This document shows, in pieces, positions 16,633-24,873 of a DNA stretch of 58,094 nt. The number at the start of each line of letters is the position of its first letter. Position 1 is the stretch's first letter. The notes beneath the pieces were generated by a model, which searched no databases, was not told the origin of the DNA, and saw only the letters and a list, made by a program, of their open reading frames with translations. The position numbers and the translations under genes were made by a program. This DNA comes from Ferrithrix thermotolerans DSM 19514 (lineage in GTDB: Bacteria > Actinomycetota > Acidimicrobiia > Acidimicrobiales > CAIXPF01), in NCBI GenBank assembly GCA_945906305.1, contig CAMDQT010000022.1:1-58094 (forward strand), in the 5' to 3' direction.

Positions 16633-17451
16633 ATGATCCGCCTCGTCGCCACCGACCTTGACGGCACCCTGTGGGACCGTACCGTGACGGTGCGACCAGC
16701 AGTGCGCGCCGCGGTAGAGGAATTGTCCCGGCGTGGCGTCATCGTCCTTGCCGCTACGGGCCGGCGGCCGCGCAGTGCACGCACGGCGCTACGCGACAAC
16801 GGCCTCGCGTTGCCTGCGGTGTGCCTTGACGGCACCTTCGGTGAGGATTTCGTGCGGGGGGAGCGCTTCCACGAATCGCTTTTCGGGGCGGCCGATGCCT
16901 TGGCGGTACTTCAACTGTTCGATGCCCATGCGGTAGCACCCAACGTCTTCGTCGACCATACCGAGGTAGATGTCCTGCTGGGAAAGGCCCCGACGCACTC
17001 GCCCGAACGGGCTGAAAGCCTGCTCGAATGGGCGCACGTCGGCCCTCTGGCCCACAGCGTGCCGCAGCATCGGGTGGCGGCGTTCACCGTGATCGGTGGA
17101 GTGTTCGACGAGCTCGCTCCGCTGGCAGGGGCCATTACGGCCGCCGGTCTGGCCCGAGCCACCCTCACCAGCGACTCCCTCTACGGGGGGACGTCGCTGT
17201 CGGTGATCCCGATCGAAGCAAGCAAATGGGCCGGGGTCGAGGCATTCGCCTTGAGCCTGGGCATCCACGCCTCGGAGATCATTGGGGTAGGCGACGCCGC
17301 CAACGACATCGAGTTGTTGCAAGGTGCGGGCCACGCGGTGGCGGTACGCACCGCCGCGCCGCAGGTGCTTGCTGTCGCCGACGGGTTCATCGACCCGCCC
17401 GGTGAGGATGGCTGGGCGGCGCTCGTGGAGATTTGCGCCGACATGAGCTGA
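16633..17451 (+). CDS. HAD-IIB family phosphatase (Cof-like)
   Basis: A 272-residue haloacid-dehalogenase superfamily hydrolase with all four motifs: DLDGTL (nucleophile D8, acid D10), the ATGRRP segment of motif II, Lys in EASKW (motif III) and GVGDAANDIELL (motif IV). The cap between motifs II and III is the type IIB form used by Cof/YidA-like sugar-phosphate or cofactor phosphatases. The cytoplasmic substrate is unknown. An in-frame GTG at 16624 is possible but lies inside the -10-like hexamer, so the ATG is preferred. It is convergent with amidohydrolase 3 and separated from it by a strong hairpin. Confidence 0.93.
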   Translation: MIRLVATDLDGTLWDRTVTVRPAVRAAVEELSRRGVIVLAATGRRPRSARTALRDNGLALPAVCLDGTFGEDFVRGERFHESLFGAADALAVLQLFDAHAVAPNVFVDHTEVDVLLGKAPTHSPERAESLLEWAHVGPLAHSVPQHRVAAFTVIGGVFDELAPLAGAITAAGLARATLTSDSLYGGTSLSVIPIEASKWAGVEAFALSLGIHASEIIGVGDAANDIELLQGAGHAVAVRTAAPQVLAVADGFIDPPGEDGWAALVEICADMS

Positions 17452-17456
17452 GACGC

Positions 17457-17492
17457 GCCACGGCGCCGCTCCTTGCGGGGCGGCGCCGTGGC
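17457..17492. terminator. Bidirectional hairpin terminator
   Basis: 16-bp inverted repeat (17457-17472 and 17477-17492) with one G-T pair and a ttgc loop, located between the convergent HAD phosphatase and amidohydrolase 3 genes. It starts 5 bases after the HAD stop codon. There is no T-tract, but the stem is long and GC-rich. Confidence 0.75.
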
Positions 17493-17504
17493 AGTCGGTG
17501 TGGG

Positions 17505-19241
17505 TCAGGCTCGGCCGTGGCGCAGCAGCTTGCCTGGTGTCGCTCCGGTGCACACGCCGTTCTCGAAGGTCACCTCGCCGTTGACGACGATGTTCTGGTA
17601 GCCCTGCGCCCGCTGGATCCGACGCCATTCGCCACCCGGAAGGTCCTCCGCGACCTCGCCGATCCACTGCGGGTCCATGTCGAGTTCCTCCATGGCGTAG
17701 ACCACCACGTCGGCCGCGGCGCCTTCGCGCAGCACGCCGCGGTCGCGGAAGCCTCCCGCATGGGCCGGCAAGGCCGACATGCGGTAGTGGGCTTCCTCCA
17801 GCGTGAGCTTGCCCTCGTCGCGGACCAGCCACTTGAGCAGATCCGTCGGCCAGGAGCCACCGGTGAAGAACTTGGTGTGGGCGCCGCCGTCGGACACGCC
17901 GGGCAGGGTGTAGGGGACATCCATCAGCTCGACCATGAAGTCCGCGTTGGAGCCCTTATCCGGGCCAAGGAAGTCGGCCTTGAGGTCCGTGGCGAGTGCG
18001 AGGTCCAACATGACCTCAGCCGGGTGCTTGCCTTCCTCGAGGCCGATGTCCTCGAGGTTGCGGCCGACGTACTTCTGCAACTCCGGTCGGCGGCCAACGC
18101 CTTGGACCACGAGGTCCTCCAGCGGTCCGCCAACGCCGGGACGAAGCTTGCGGTAAATGGCCTTGTTGCGGATTTCGGCATCCACCACGGCCTGGCGTAG
18201 GACGGGGTCGGCCATCTTGGTGAGCTTCTCTTCGTGCGTGCCGGTGGTCAGGTCCCGCCAGGTTCGGGCGAAGTCGTAGAGGTTCCAGTGCTCCAAGCTG
18301 AACACGAAGCCCGAACGGACCGTGGCGCACTGACCGTAGACCTGCAGGCCCTGGTCCCAGCAGCGCTTCAGCCAGGCGAGGGACTTGCGGTGCGGGTCGG
18401 GGTTGGTGCGGGTGGGGGCGATGGCGTTGTGGATCACCGGCCGACCTGCGACCGCCGCGAGGCGTTCGACGAACTCGAGGTCCTTCTTGATCTTGCCCGT
18501 GGCCTGGGTGATCTGGATGAAGCCCTCGTCACGCTCGGCGAGCACCTCGGCTAGGGCGAAGATGTCCTCGTCGACCATGGTGTCAGTGACCATCGGGGTG
18601 CCGTCGTAGTCGGCCTGGGTGGAGTTGCGGCCGAGGCGCTGGATGGAGAAGCCGCACAGGCCGGCGTCCATGCCCTCGTGCAGCAGGCGCTGCATTTCCT
18701 TGCGCTCCTGGGGGGTGGCGGCGCGGGTTTTGGCCGCCTCGAGACCCATCACGTAGGTCATGAGCGAGGCGGTGGGCATGTACTGGATGCAGTTCACGCC
18801 GAGGGGCGCCCGCTCGAGGCTGTCGAGGTACTCGGGGATGGTCTCCCAATCCCAGGTGGGGAGCATTCCCTCGACCATGGACTGGTAGGGGATGGCCTCG
18901 GTGCGCACCATGGTGAGCATCGAACGCTCGCGGAAGTCGGGCTTGACCGGGGCGAAGCCAAAACCGCAGTTGCCGAGCACCACGGAGGTGACGCCGTGCC
19001 AGCCGGACATGGTGCAGTAGGGGTCCCAGCGGATTTGCGCGTCGTAGTGGGTGTGCAGGTCGATGAAGCCGGGGGCCACGATGAGGCCATCAGCGTCGAT
19101 GACCTGGTTGGCACCGCCTACTGGACGGCCCCCTAACTGGGCGATTTTGCCGTCTTTGATCCAGACGTCGCCGCGGTAACGCGGCACCCGGGTGCCGTCA
19201 ACGATCGTGCCACCCTTGATGTGGATGTCGTACTCAGCCAT
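17505..19241 (-). CDS. N-acyl-D-amino-acid deacylase family amidohydrolase (paralogue 3, subfamily B)
   Basis: A 578-residue amidohydrolase. Metal-site residues are H63, H65 and D67 in HTHYD, Cys92 in GNCGFGF and D451 in VSDGGAH; H271 in PVIHNAIA may be a further ligand. In the region where typical D-aminoacylases have a THxR motif it reads IQITQATG (about 242-249), with no histidine. The ATG at 19241 has an AAGGGGGAG ribosome binding site. The subfamily B paralogues at 21762 and 49313 match along the whole length, so all three probably act on related substrates. Together with paralogue 4 it flanks the glutamine synthetase gene. N-acyl-D-amino acid or cyclic amide hydrolysis is the likely activity; this is inference from family. 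Confidence 0.91.
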   Translation of the reverse strand: MAEYDIHIKGGTIVDGTRVPRYRGDVWIKDGKIAQLGGRPVGGANQVIDADGLIVAPGFIDLHTHYDAQIRWDPYCTMSGWHGVTSVVLGNCGFGFAPVKPDFRERSMLTMVRTEAIPYQSMVEGMLPTWDWETIPEYLDSLERAPLGVNCIQYMPTASLMTYVMGLEAAKTRAATPQERKEMQRLLHEGMDAGLCGFSIQRLGRNSTQADYDGTPMVTDTMVDEDIFALAEVLAERDEGFIQITQATGKIKKDLEFVERLAAVAGRPVIHNAIAPTRTNPDPHRKSLAWLKRCWDQGLQVYGQCATVRSGFVFSLEHWNLYDFARTWRDLTTGTHEEKLTKMADPVLRQAVVDAEIRNKAIYRKLRPGVGGPLEDLVVQGVGRRPELQKYVGRNLEDIGLEEGKHPAEVMLDLALATDLKADFLGPDKGSNADFMVELMDVPYTLPGVSDGGAHTKFFTGGSWPTDLLKWLVRDEGKLTLEEAHYRMSALPAHAGGFRDRGVLREGAAADVVVYAMEELDMDPQWIGEVAEDLPGGEWRRIQRAQGYQNIVVNGEVTFENGVCTGATPGKLLRHGRA

Positions 19242-19299
19242 TTCGCTCCCCCTTTTGACCAGGCGATTTGCGGTGTGCCGGGCCGTCGTGCCTGTGGTG

Positions 19300-19305
19300 A
19301 GGGTA
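19300..19305 (-). promoter_or_regulatory. Possible -10 hexamer TACCCT for amidohydrolase 3
   Basis: On the minus strand TACCCT lies 58 bases before the ATG at 19241, leaving a short leader that contains the AAGGGGGAG ribosome binding site. It matches the form of the other hexamers of the window, but the call is weak. Confidence 0.25.
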
Positions 19306-19377
19306 CCAGGCGTAGCGGGCATCGTCGCCGAGAATGGGACTAGACCGACCCACGATCTCGGCGTGATGTTCACCTTG

Positions 19378-19405
19378 GTGACCCCCACAGAAACAAATCT
19401 GAAAC
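19378..19405 (+). promoter_or_regulatory. Candidate GlnR-like box upstream of glutamine synthetase
   Basis: gtgac (19378) is followed by two copies of gaaac (19390-19394 and 19401-19405) with exactly six bases between the gaaac copies, the spacing of actinobacterial GlnR sites (gTnAC-n6-GaAAC). The gtgac element is one base out of register. It lies just upstream of a possible -10 box (TACCTT, 19416-19421). Nitrogen control of the glutamine synthetase gene would make sense, but no GlnR gene is in the window. Confidence 0.4.
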
Positions 19406-19415
19406 AACTGTCCTC

Positions 19416-19421
19416 TACCTT
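19416..19421 (+). promoter_or_regulatory. Possible -10 hexamer TACCTT for glutamine synthetase
   Basis: TACCTT fits the TA-n3-T form seen across the window and would give a leader of about 40 bases that contains the AGGAG ribosome binding site of the gene at 19470. Confidence 0.35.
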
Positions 19422-19469
19422 TCATGCGATGCCGGGACTGCTGCCGGCGAAGGGCTGAGGAGCGGTTCA

Positions 19470-21647
19470 ATGAGTGGAAGTTCGGCGCGGTTGGATGCCA
19501 TCCAGTCGGTCAAGCACTATCAGGCGCCGGCCGGATCGATTGCGGCGGGAGAACGTCCGGGAGAGATCTTCGGGCTGAACGTCTTCAGCCGGTCGGTGAT
19601 GAAGGCCCGCCTCCCCAAGTCGGTCTTCAAGGCGCTGATGAGCACGATCGAGGACGGCAAGCCGCTCGATCCGACCGTGGCGGACACCGTGGCATCGGCC
19701 ATGAAGGACTGGGCGCTGGAGAAGGGTGCCACCCACTACGCGCACGTCTTCTATCCGCTCACCGGCCTCAGCGCCGAGAAGCACGACAGCTTCCTCGAGC
19801 CCGACTCGACCGGCTCCTCGATCGCGGAGTTCGCGGGCAAGACCCTGATGCAGGGTGAGCCCGATGCCTCCAGCTTCCCCAACGGTGGCCTGCGCGACAC
19901 TTTCGAGGCCCGTGGCTACACCGGCTGGGACGTGACCAGTCCCTCCTACATACTCGAGAACACCAACGGCAACACCTTGTGCATCCCCACGATCTTCGTG
20001 TCCTGGACTGGCGAGGCGCTCGATCACAAGACGCCGTTGCTGCGTTCCCAGCAGGCCATGAACACCCACGCCCAGCGGGTGCTGCGGCTGTTTGGCCACA
20101 ACGACGTGGACACGGTGGTGTCCTTCGCCGGCGCGGAGCAGGAGTACTTCCTGATCGACCGCAGCTTCTACTTCGCTCGGCCCGACCTGCAGGCCGCTGG
20201 CCGCACCCTTTTTGGTGCCCACCCCCCGAAGGGCCAAGAGTTCGACGACCACTACTTCGGGTCCATCCCCGACCGCGTGTTGGCGTTCATGATCGACGCC
20301 GAGCGGGAGATGTTCAAGCTCGGCATCCCAGCCAAGACCCGCCACAACGAGGTGGCCCCCGCTCAGTTCGAGATCGCCCCGGTCTTCGAAAAGGCCAACC
20401 TGGCCGCCGACCACCAGCAGTTGCTCATGGTCACGCTCGGGCGCGTGGCACAAAAGCATGGGATGGAGGTGTTGCTGCACGAGAAGCCGTTCAAGGGCAT
20501 CAACGGCTCGGGCAAGCACGTCAACTTCTCCATTGGCAACAACAACCAGGGCAACTTGCTCTTCCCTGGTGACACTCCCCATGACAACGCGCAGTTCCTG
20601 GTGTTCTGCGCGGCAGTCATCCGCTCGGTGCATCTGCATGGTGGTCTGCTACGGGCATCGGTGGCCTACGCCGCCAACGACCACCGTCTTGGTGCGAACG
20701 AGGCGCCACCGGCCATCATGTCGATCTTCCTCGGTGCTCAGCTCGCCGACGTGTTCGACCAGGTCGCCGCGGGTGGGGCAACCGCATCCAAGGAGCGGGG
20801 CACCCTCAAGGTGGGGGTTGACACCATCCCGCACCTACCCGCAGATGCCGGGGACCGCAACCGCACCAGCCCGGTCGCCTTCACCGGTAACCGGTTCGAG
20901 TTCCGCGCCGCTGGTTCGTCGCAGACCATCGCCGGTCCGATGGTCGTCATCAACACGATGCTGGCCGAGTCGCTCGATTTCATCGCCACCACGCTCGAGG
21001 CCTCGGTCGCGGCAGGCACCGATTTCCACGTTGCGGTGCAGCAAGTGCTTCAGGGCATCATCGTGGACCATGGCGCGGTGGTTTTCAACGGCAACGGCTA
21101 TTCCGAAGCATGGCATGAAGAGGCCGTGGCACGCGGTCTGCCGAACCTGCGCAATTCGGTGGACGCCTTGCCGCAGTTCGACACGCCCCAAGCCAAGGAG
21201 CTCTTCGGCAAGTACAACGTGCTCAACGAGAGGGAACTCGCCAGCCGTTACGAGGTGGCCCTAGAGCAGTACGCCAAGAGCGTCAGCGTGGAGGCCCGAA
21301 CCACCCTGGAGATGGCCAAGACCATCATTCTGCCCGCGGCGATTCGCTACCAGACCGAGTTGGCTTCCAACGCTGCGGCCATGACTTCGATCGGTTACAG
21401 CTTCGATTCGTCCTCCTTGGACGAGGTATCTGCTGGTGTCGCGGCACTTCAGGGCGCACTCAAGACCCTCAAGGACGCGCTTGACCACGACGGAGCTCAC
21501 GACGTGATGGGCGAGGCCCGCTACGCCCGCGACGCGCTGATCGCACCGACGAACGCGGTGCGTGTCGTAACGGACAGCCTGGAGGATGTGGTGGCGGACA
21601 ACCTGTGGCCGCTGCCGACGTACCAGGAAATGCTGTTCATTCTCTGA
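19470..21647 (+). CDS. glnN: Type III glutamine synthetase
   Basis: A 725-residue type III glutamine synthetase, the normal length for GSIII and much longer than the roughly 450-470 residues of type I enzymes. It makes glutamine from glutamate, ammonium and ATP in the cytoplasm as a large oligomer. Diagnostic parts are the GSIII-specific N-terminal region with [20 protein letters not shown], the ammonium/glutamate site segment [33 protein letters not shown] and the nucleotide-site region FRAAGSSQT. The ATG at 19470 has AGGAG 7 bases upstream. It stands alone on the + strand between two minus-strand amidohydrolases and ends in a perfect 20-bp hairpin. Upstream gaaac repeats suggest nitrogen regulation. 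Confidence 0.97.
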   Translation: MSGSSARLDAIQSVKHYQAPAGSIAAGERPGEIFGLNVFSRSVMKARLPKSVFKALMSTIEDGKPLDPTVADTVASAMKDWALEKGATHYAHVFYPLTGLSAEKHDSFLEPDSTGSSIAEFAGKTLMQGEPDASSFPNGGLRDTFEARGYTGWDVTSPSYILENTNGNTLCIPTIFVSWTGEALDHKTPLLRSQQAMNTHAQRVLRLFGHNDVDTVVSFAGAEQEYFLIDRSFYFARPDLQAAGRTLFGAHPPKGQEFDDHYFGSIPDRVLAFMIDAEREMFKLGIPAKTRHNEVAPAQFEIAPVFEKANLAADHQQLLMVTLGRVAQKHGMEVLLHEKPFKGINGSGKHVNFSIGNNNQGNLLFPGDTPHDNAQFLVFCAAVIRSVHLHGGLLRASVAYAANDHRLGANEAPPAIMSIFLGAQLADVFDQVAAGGATASKERGTLKVGVDTIPHLPADAGDRNRTSPVAFTGNRFEFRAAGSSQTIAGPMVVINTMLAESLDFIATTLEASVAAGTDFHVAVQQVLQGIIVDHGAVVFNGNGYSEAWHEEAVARGLPNLRNSVDALPQFDTPQAKELFGKYNVLNERELASRYEVALEQYAKSVSVEARTTLEMAKTIILPAAIRYQTELASNAAAMTSIGYSFDSSSLDEVSAGVAALQGALKTLKDALDHDGAHDVMGEARYARDALIAPTNAVRVVTDSLEDVVADNLWPLPTYQEMLFIL

Positions 21648-21661
21648 AACCAGGTCGATCG

Positions 21662-21705
21662 CAACGAAATGAGGCGGACGCCGTAGCGTCCGCCTCATTT
21701 CGTTG
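21662..21705. terminator. Perfect 20-bp bidirectional terminator hairpin
   Basis: Arms 21662-21681 and 21686-21705 are exactly complementary around the loop cgta. The lower stem is AT-rich (aacgaaatg / catttcgtt), so the right arm ends in a T-rich run on both strands, as expected for a terminator serving both convergent genes (glutamine synthetase and amidohydrolase 4). Confidence 0.9.
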
Positions 21706-21749
21706 GACCTAACGGACCTAACGGACCTACCGGTGTAGATCCGTTAGGT
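21706..21749. repeat. Short tandem repeat with adjoining second hairpin
   Basis: The 9-base unit ggacctaac occurs twice in tandem and is followed by a third partial copy (ggacctac), ending near 21730. The inverted complement tccgttaggt follows at 21740-21749 and can pair with either acctaacgga (21707-21716 or 21716-21725). It could form a second stem for transcripts arriving from amidohydrolase 4. Confidence 0.7.
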
Positions 21750-21761
21750 TCCTCGGGTCGG

Positions 21762-23510
21762 TCAGCCCTTGCCGTTGCGCAGCAGCTTGCCCGGGGTGGC
21801 CCCGGTGCATTCGCCGTCGCTGAAGGTTTCCTCGCCGTTGACGAGGATGTGGCGGTACCCATGGGCCCGCTGGATCCGGCGCCACTCGCCACCGGGAAGG
21901 TCGTAGACAGCCTCGCCAACCCAAGCCGGGTCGATGGCGAGCTCGTCCATGTCGTAGACGATCACGTCAGCCGGGGCACCCTCACGCAGGACGCCGCGAT
22001 CGCGGATGCCAGCGGCATGCGCCGCGAGGCCGGACATGCGGTAGTGCGCCTCTTCGAGTTCGATCTTCTTCTCGTCACGCACCATCCACGCCAGGAAGTC
22101 CGTCGTCCAGGCGCCACCAGTGAAGAACTTGGTGTGGGCACCACCGTCGGACACACCAGGGATGGTGTAGGGCGAGTCGTTGTACACACCGGCCATGTGG
22201 TCGACGTTGAAGTCGGGGCCCTCACCGAGGAACTCCGTCTTCAGGTCCGTCATGAGCGAAAGGTCCAGCATGACGTCGAGGTAGTGCTTGCCTTGTTCCT
22301 CGGCGATCTGGCCGAGGGACTTGCCGACGTACTGCTGCATGTCCGCACGGCGGGCGACGCCCTGAACGACGAGCTTCTGGGGCGGACCGCCCACAGCGAG
22401 CTGCGTATTGGCGAACAGGGTGTTGGCCGTCTCGGTTTCCTTGCGCAGCTTCTCGCGGATGGCGGGATCCTGCATCTTGCGGATCTTGTCCTCAAGGGTG
22501 CCGGTGGTCGCTTCACGCCATGCCGGGCTGGAGTCGTAGAGGTTCCAGTTGTCCAAGGAGAACACGAAGCCGGTGCGGATCGTGGCGCCCTGGCCGTAGA
22601 TCTGCAGTCCGTCGCGGTGGGCCTGGTCGAGCCATTCGAGGCGCTCTTGGTAGACGCGCGGGTTCTTTTGGCTGACCGGTACGACGTTGTCGATGATCGG
22701 CCGACCCGCCACCTCGGCGAGGCGACGCTTGAAGTCGAGGTCATCGGGGTAGTTGGGGTTCGCGTCGGTGGCCTGGGTCAACTGGATGCTGCCCTCGTCA
22801 CGCTCGCGAAGTACTTCGGCGAGGGCGAAGATGTCCTCGTCGCACATGGTGTCAGTGACCATGGGGGAGCCGTCGAAGTCGGCCTGGGTGGAGTTCACGC
22901 CGAGGCGTTGGATGGAGAAGCCGCACAGGCCGGCGTCCATGCCTTCGTGCAGCAGGCGCTGCATTTCCTTGCGCTCGGCGTTGTTGGCCGGGCGAGTCTT
23001 GGCGGCCTCGAGGCCCATGACGTAGATCATCAGCGACGCGGTCGGCATGTAGGACATCACGTTGACACCGAGCGGGGCACGGTCGAGGCTGTCGAGGTAT
23101 TCGGGGATGGTCTCCCAATCCCAGTGGGGCAGGAAGCCTTGGCGCATGGCCTCCATGGGGATGGCCTCGGTACGCACCATGGTCAGCATCGACCGCTCGC
23201 GGAACTCGGGCTTGACCGGGGCGAAACCGAAGCCACAGTTGCCGAGCACCACCGAGGTGACACCGTGCCAGCTTGAGATGCTGCACCACGGGTCCCAGCG
23301 AACCTGGGCGTCGTAGTGAGTGTGCAGGTCGATAGCGCCGGGAGCGACGATGCAGCCGCCAGCGTCAATGACCTTCTTCGCCGGGGCCGACGGGCGACCG
23401 CCGATCTGGGCGATCCGACCGTCTTTGATCCACAGGTCGCCGCGGAAGCGCGGAACCCGGGTGCCGTCGACGATGGTGCCGTCTTTGATGTGGACGTCGA
23501 ATAGATCCAT
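21762..23510 (-). CDS. N-acyl-D-amino-acid deacylase family amidohydrolase (paralogue 4, subfamily B)
   Basis: A 582-residue amidohydrolase, subfamily B. It has HTHYD (H63, H65, D67), Cys92 in GNCGFGF and the late VSDGGAHTKFF motif. The ATG at 23510 has an AAGGGGGG ribosome binding site 11 bases upstream. A TACTGT hexamer at 23546-23551 would give a leader of about 30 bases. Long DNA tracts match paralogue 3 (for example 22909-22976 against 18641-18707). A few positions differ from its sisters, such as WDPWCSISSWHG near the active site, which may shift specificity. The CoA-transferase at 23610 lies directly upstream on the same strand, 99 bases away. Confidence 0.91.
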   Translation of the reverse strand: MDLFDVHIKDGTIVDGTRVPRFRGDLWIKDGRIAQIGGRPSAPAKKVIDAGGCIVAPGAIDLHTHYDAQVRWDPWCSISSWHGVTSVVLGNCGFGFAPVKPEFRERSMLTMVRTEAIPMEAMRQGFLPHWDWETIPEYLDSLDRAPLGVNVMSYMPTASLMIYVMGLEAAKTRPANNAERKEMQRLLHEGMDAGLCGFSIQRLGVNSTQADFDGSPMVTDTMCDEDIFALAEVLRERDEGSIQLTQATDANPNYPDDLDFKRRLAEVAGRPIIDNVVPVSQKNPRVYQERLEWLDQAHRDGLQIYGQGATIRTGFVFSLDNWNLYDSSPAWREATTGTLEDKIRKMQDPAIREKLRKETETANTLFANTQLAVGGPPQKLVVQGVARRADMQQYVGKSLGQIAEEQGKHYLDVMLDLSLMTDLKTEFLGEGPDFNVDHMAGVYNDSPYTIPGVSDGGAHTKFFTGGAWTTDFLAWMVRDEKKIELEEAHYRMSGLAAHAAGIRDRGVLREGAPADVIVYDMDELAIDPAWVGEAVYDLPGGEWRRIQRAHGYRHILVNGEETFSDGECTGATPGKLLRNGKG

Positions 23511-23545
23511 GTGTTTTCGAACCCCCCTTTGATTCACTTCACCGA

Positions 23546-23551
23546 ACAGTA
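23546..23551 (-). promoter_or_regulatory. -10-like hexamer TACTGT, short leader
   Basis: On the minus strand TACTGT lies 35 bases before the amidohydrolase 4 ATG, leaving room for the AAGGGGGG ribosome binding site in a leader of about 30 bases. Confidence 0.4.
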
Positions 23552-23609
23552 CCGCGCCGTGGCTGCTTTGTGCAGTCCGATCGGTGCAGATCTGGGCTTT
23601 TCAGACAAA

Positions 23610-24794
23610 TCAGCCGATGATGCCTTGCTCGCGTAGCTGGTTGATGACCTTGTCGTCGAGGCCGAGTTCCTCACCGAGGACTTCCGCGGTGTGCGCCCCG
23701 AGTTCGGGCGCGACCACGATGGCCACGTTGCTGGCCGACATCCGCGCCGGCCAGCCGAGCATTTTGACTGGGCCATGGCCGGGAATGTCCACGTCATGGA
23801 CGAAACCACGGGCCACCAGATGGGGATCGCGGTGTAGTTCGGCGGTATCGAGCACCGCACCGCAGGGCACCCCGGCTTCGGCTAACGCGGCCATGGCCTC
23901 GTGCTTGGTACGCGTCCGGGTGAAGGCTTCGATGGCCTCATGCAGGGCATCGGCCGCCATCATGCGGCCTTTGTTGGTGGCGAAACGCTCGTCGTCGAGC
24001 AGTTCGGGCTGCCCGATGGCCGCCGGCACCGCCCGCCACATGCCGTCGGTGACCGCCATCAGGTAGATGTAGTCGTTAGGCCCGAACGGTTGGCAAGGGT
24101 AAAGGTCCAGCAGCGCACCTCGGCCGCGTCCGGTGCGTGGTGCGGGCTGCTCGCCCCAGCCGCCGGTGACCCCGATACGGGTGCGCATGTAGTACGTGAC
24201 GGCCTCCTGCATCGAGAGTTCGATGCGTTGGCCCTCGCCGGTGCGCAGCTTTTGGACGTAGGCGGCGGTGATGGCGAGAGCCAACTGCATGCCCGTACCG
24301 GAGTCCCCAATGGTGACACCGGGGGGCAGCGGTGGCCCACCGATTTCCCCCGTGACCGAGAAGGCGCCGGCCATGGCCATGGCGACGGAATCGAAGCACT
24401 TGTAGTCCGAGTAAGGACCCGACGCGCCGAATCCCTTCACCGACGCGTAGATCACCGAGGGGTGCAGGGCGCGCACCTCGTCATAGCCGAGGCCGAGTTT
24501 CTCGATCACCCCCGGGCCCATGTTCTCCACCATCACGTCGAATCCGGGCAACATGTCCACCAGGAGCTGGCGGCCCGGCGCGGTGGACAGCTCAAGAGCC
24601 ACCGAGCGTTTGTTGGCGTTCCAGTGGTGGAAGTAGCCCGATGGTGACGCCCCGGTGGCACGTCCGGGGTCACCGACATTGGGGCGTTCCACTTTGACCA
24701 CGTCGGCGCCGAGCCAGGCGAGCGCCTGGGTCGCCGAGGGGCCGGCTTCGTATTGGGTGAGGTCGAGGATGCGCATCCCGTCCAAGGCAGGCAT
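23610..24794 (-). CDS. Family III CoA-transferase (CaiB/BaiF)
   Basis: A 394-residue type III CoA-transferase, which swaps CoA between a thioester and a free carboxylic acid through an aspartyl-CoA intermediate. The N-terminal signature GMRILDLTQYEAGPS and GADVVKVERP are typical, NKRSVALEL follows, and the catalytic Asp is D164 in TIGDSGTGMQ. It sits between amidohydrolases 4 and 5 on the same strand, as expected if the acid released by amide hydrolysis is then activated. It has no Shine-Dalgarno sequence; a TACGGT hexamer ends 6 bases before the start. A hairpin separates it from amidohydrolase 5 upstream. Confidence 0.95.
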   Translation of the reverse strand: MPALDGMRILDLTQYEAGPSATQALAWLGADVVKVERPNVGDPGRATGASPSGYFHHWNANKRSVALELSTAPGRQLLVDMLPGFDVMVENMGPGVIEKLGLGYDEVRALHPSVIYASVKGFGASGPYSDYKCFDSVAMAMAGAFSVTGEIGGPPLPPGVTIGDSGTGMQLALAITAAYVQKLRTGEGQRIELSMQEAVTYYMRTRIGVTGGWGEQPAPRTGRGRGALLDLYPCQPFGPNDYIYLMAVTDGMWRAVPAAIGQPELLDDERFATNKGRMMAADALHEAIEAFTRTRTKHEAMAALAEAGVPCGAVLDTAELHRDPHLVARGFVHDVDIPGHGPVKMLGWPARMSASNVAIVVAPELGAHTAEVLGEELGLDDKVINQLREQGIIG

Positions 24795-24800
24795 GGCGAA

Positions 24801-24806
24801 ACCGTA
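24801..24806 (-). promoter_or_regulatory. -10-like hexamer TACGGT, leaderless spacing
   Basis: On the minus strand TACGGT lies 6 bases before the CoA-transferase ATG at 24794, immediately after the terminator hairpin at 24817-24850. No Shine-Dalgarno sequence is visible. Confidence 0.5.
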
Positions 24807-24816
24807 GTGTTCCGGC

Positions 24817-24850
24817 GTTGCTGATGGGCGCGAACGCGCCCATCAGCAAC
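24817..24850. terminator. Perfect 16-bp hairpin terminator
   Basis: Arms 24817-24832 and 24835-24850 are exactly complementary; the innermost pairs would open to form a loop around cgaacg. It lies 24 bases beyond the stop codon of amidohydrolase 5 and just before the promoter of the CoA-transferase, so the two genes are probably separate transcripts. Confidence 0.75.
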
Positions 24851-24873
24851 AATTTCTCGGCCCGATCGGCGCG

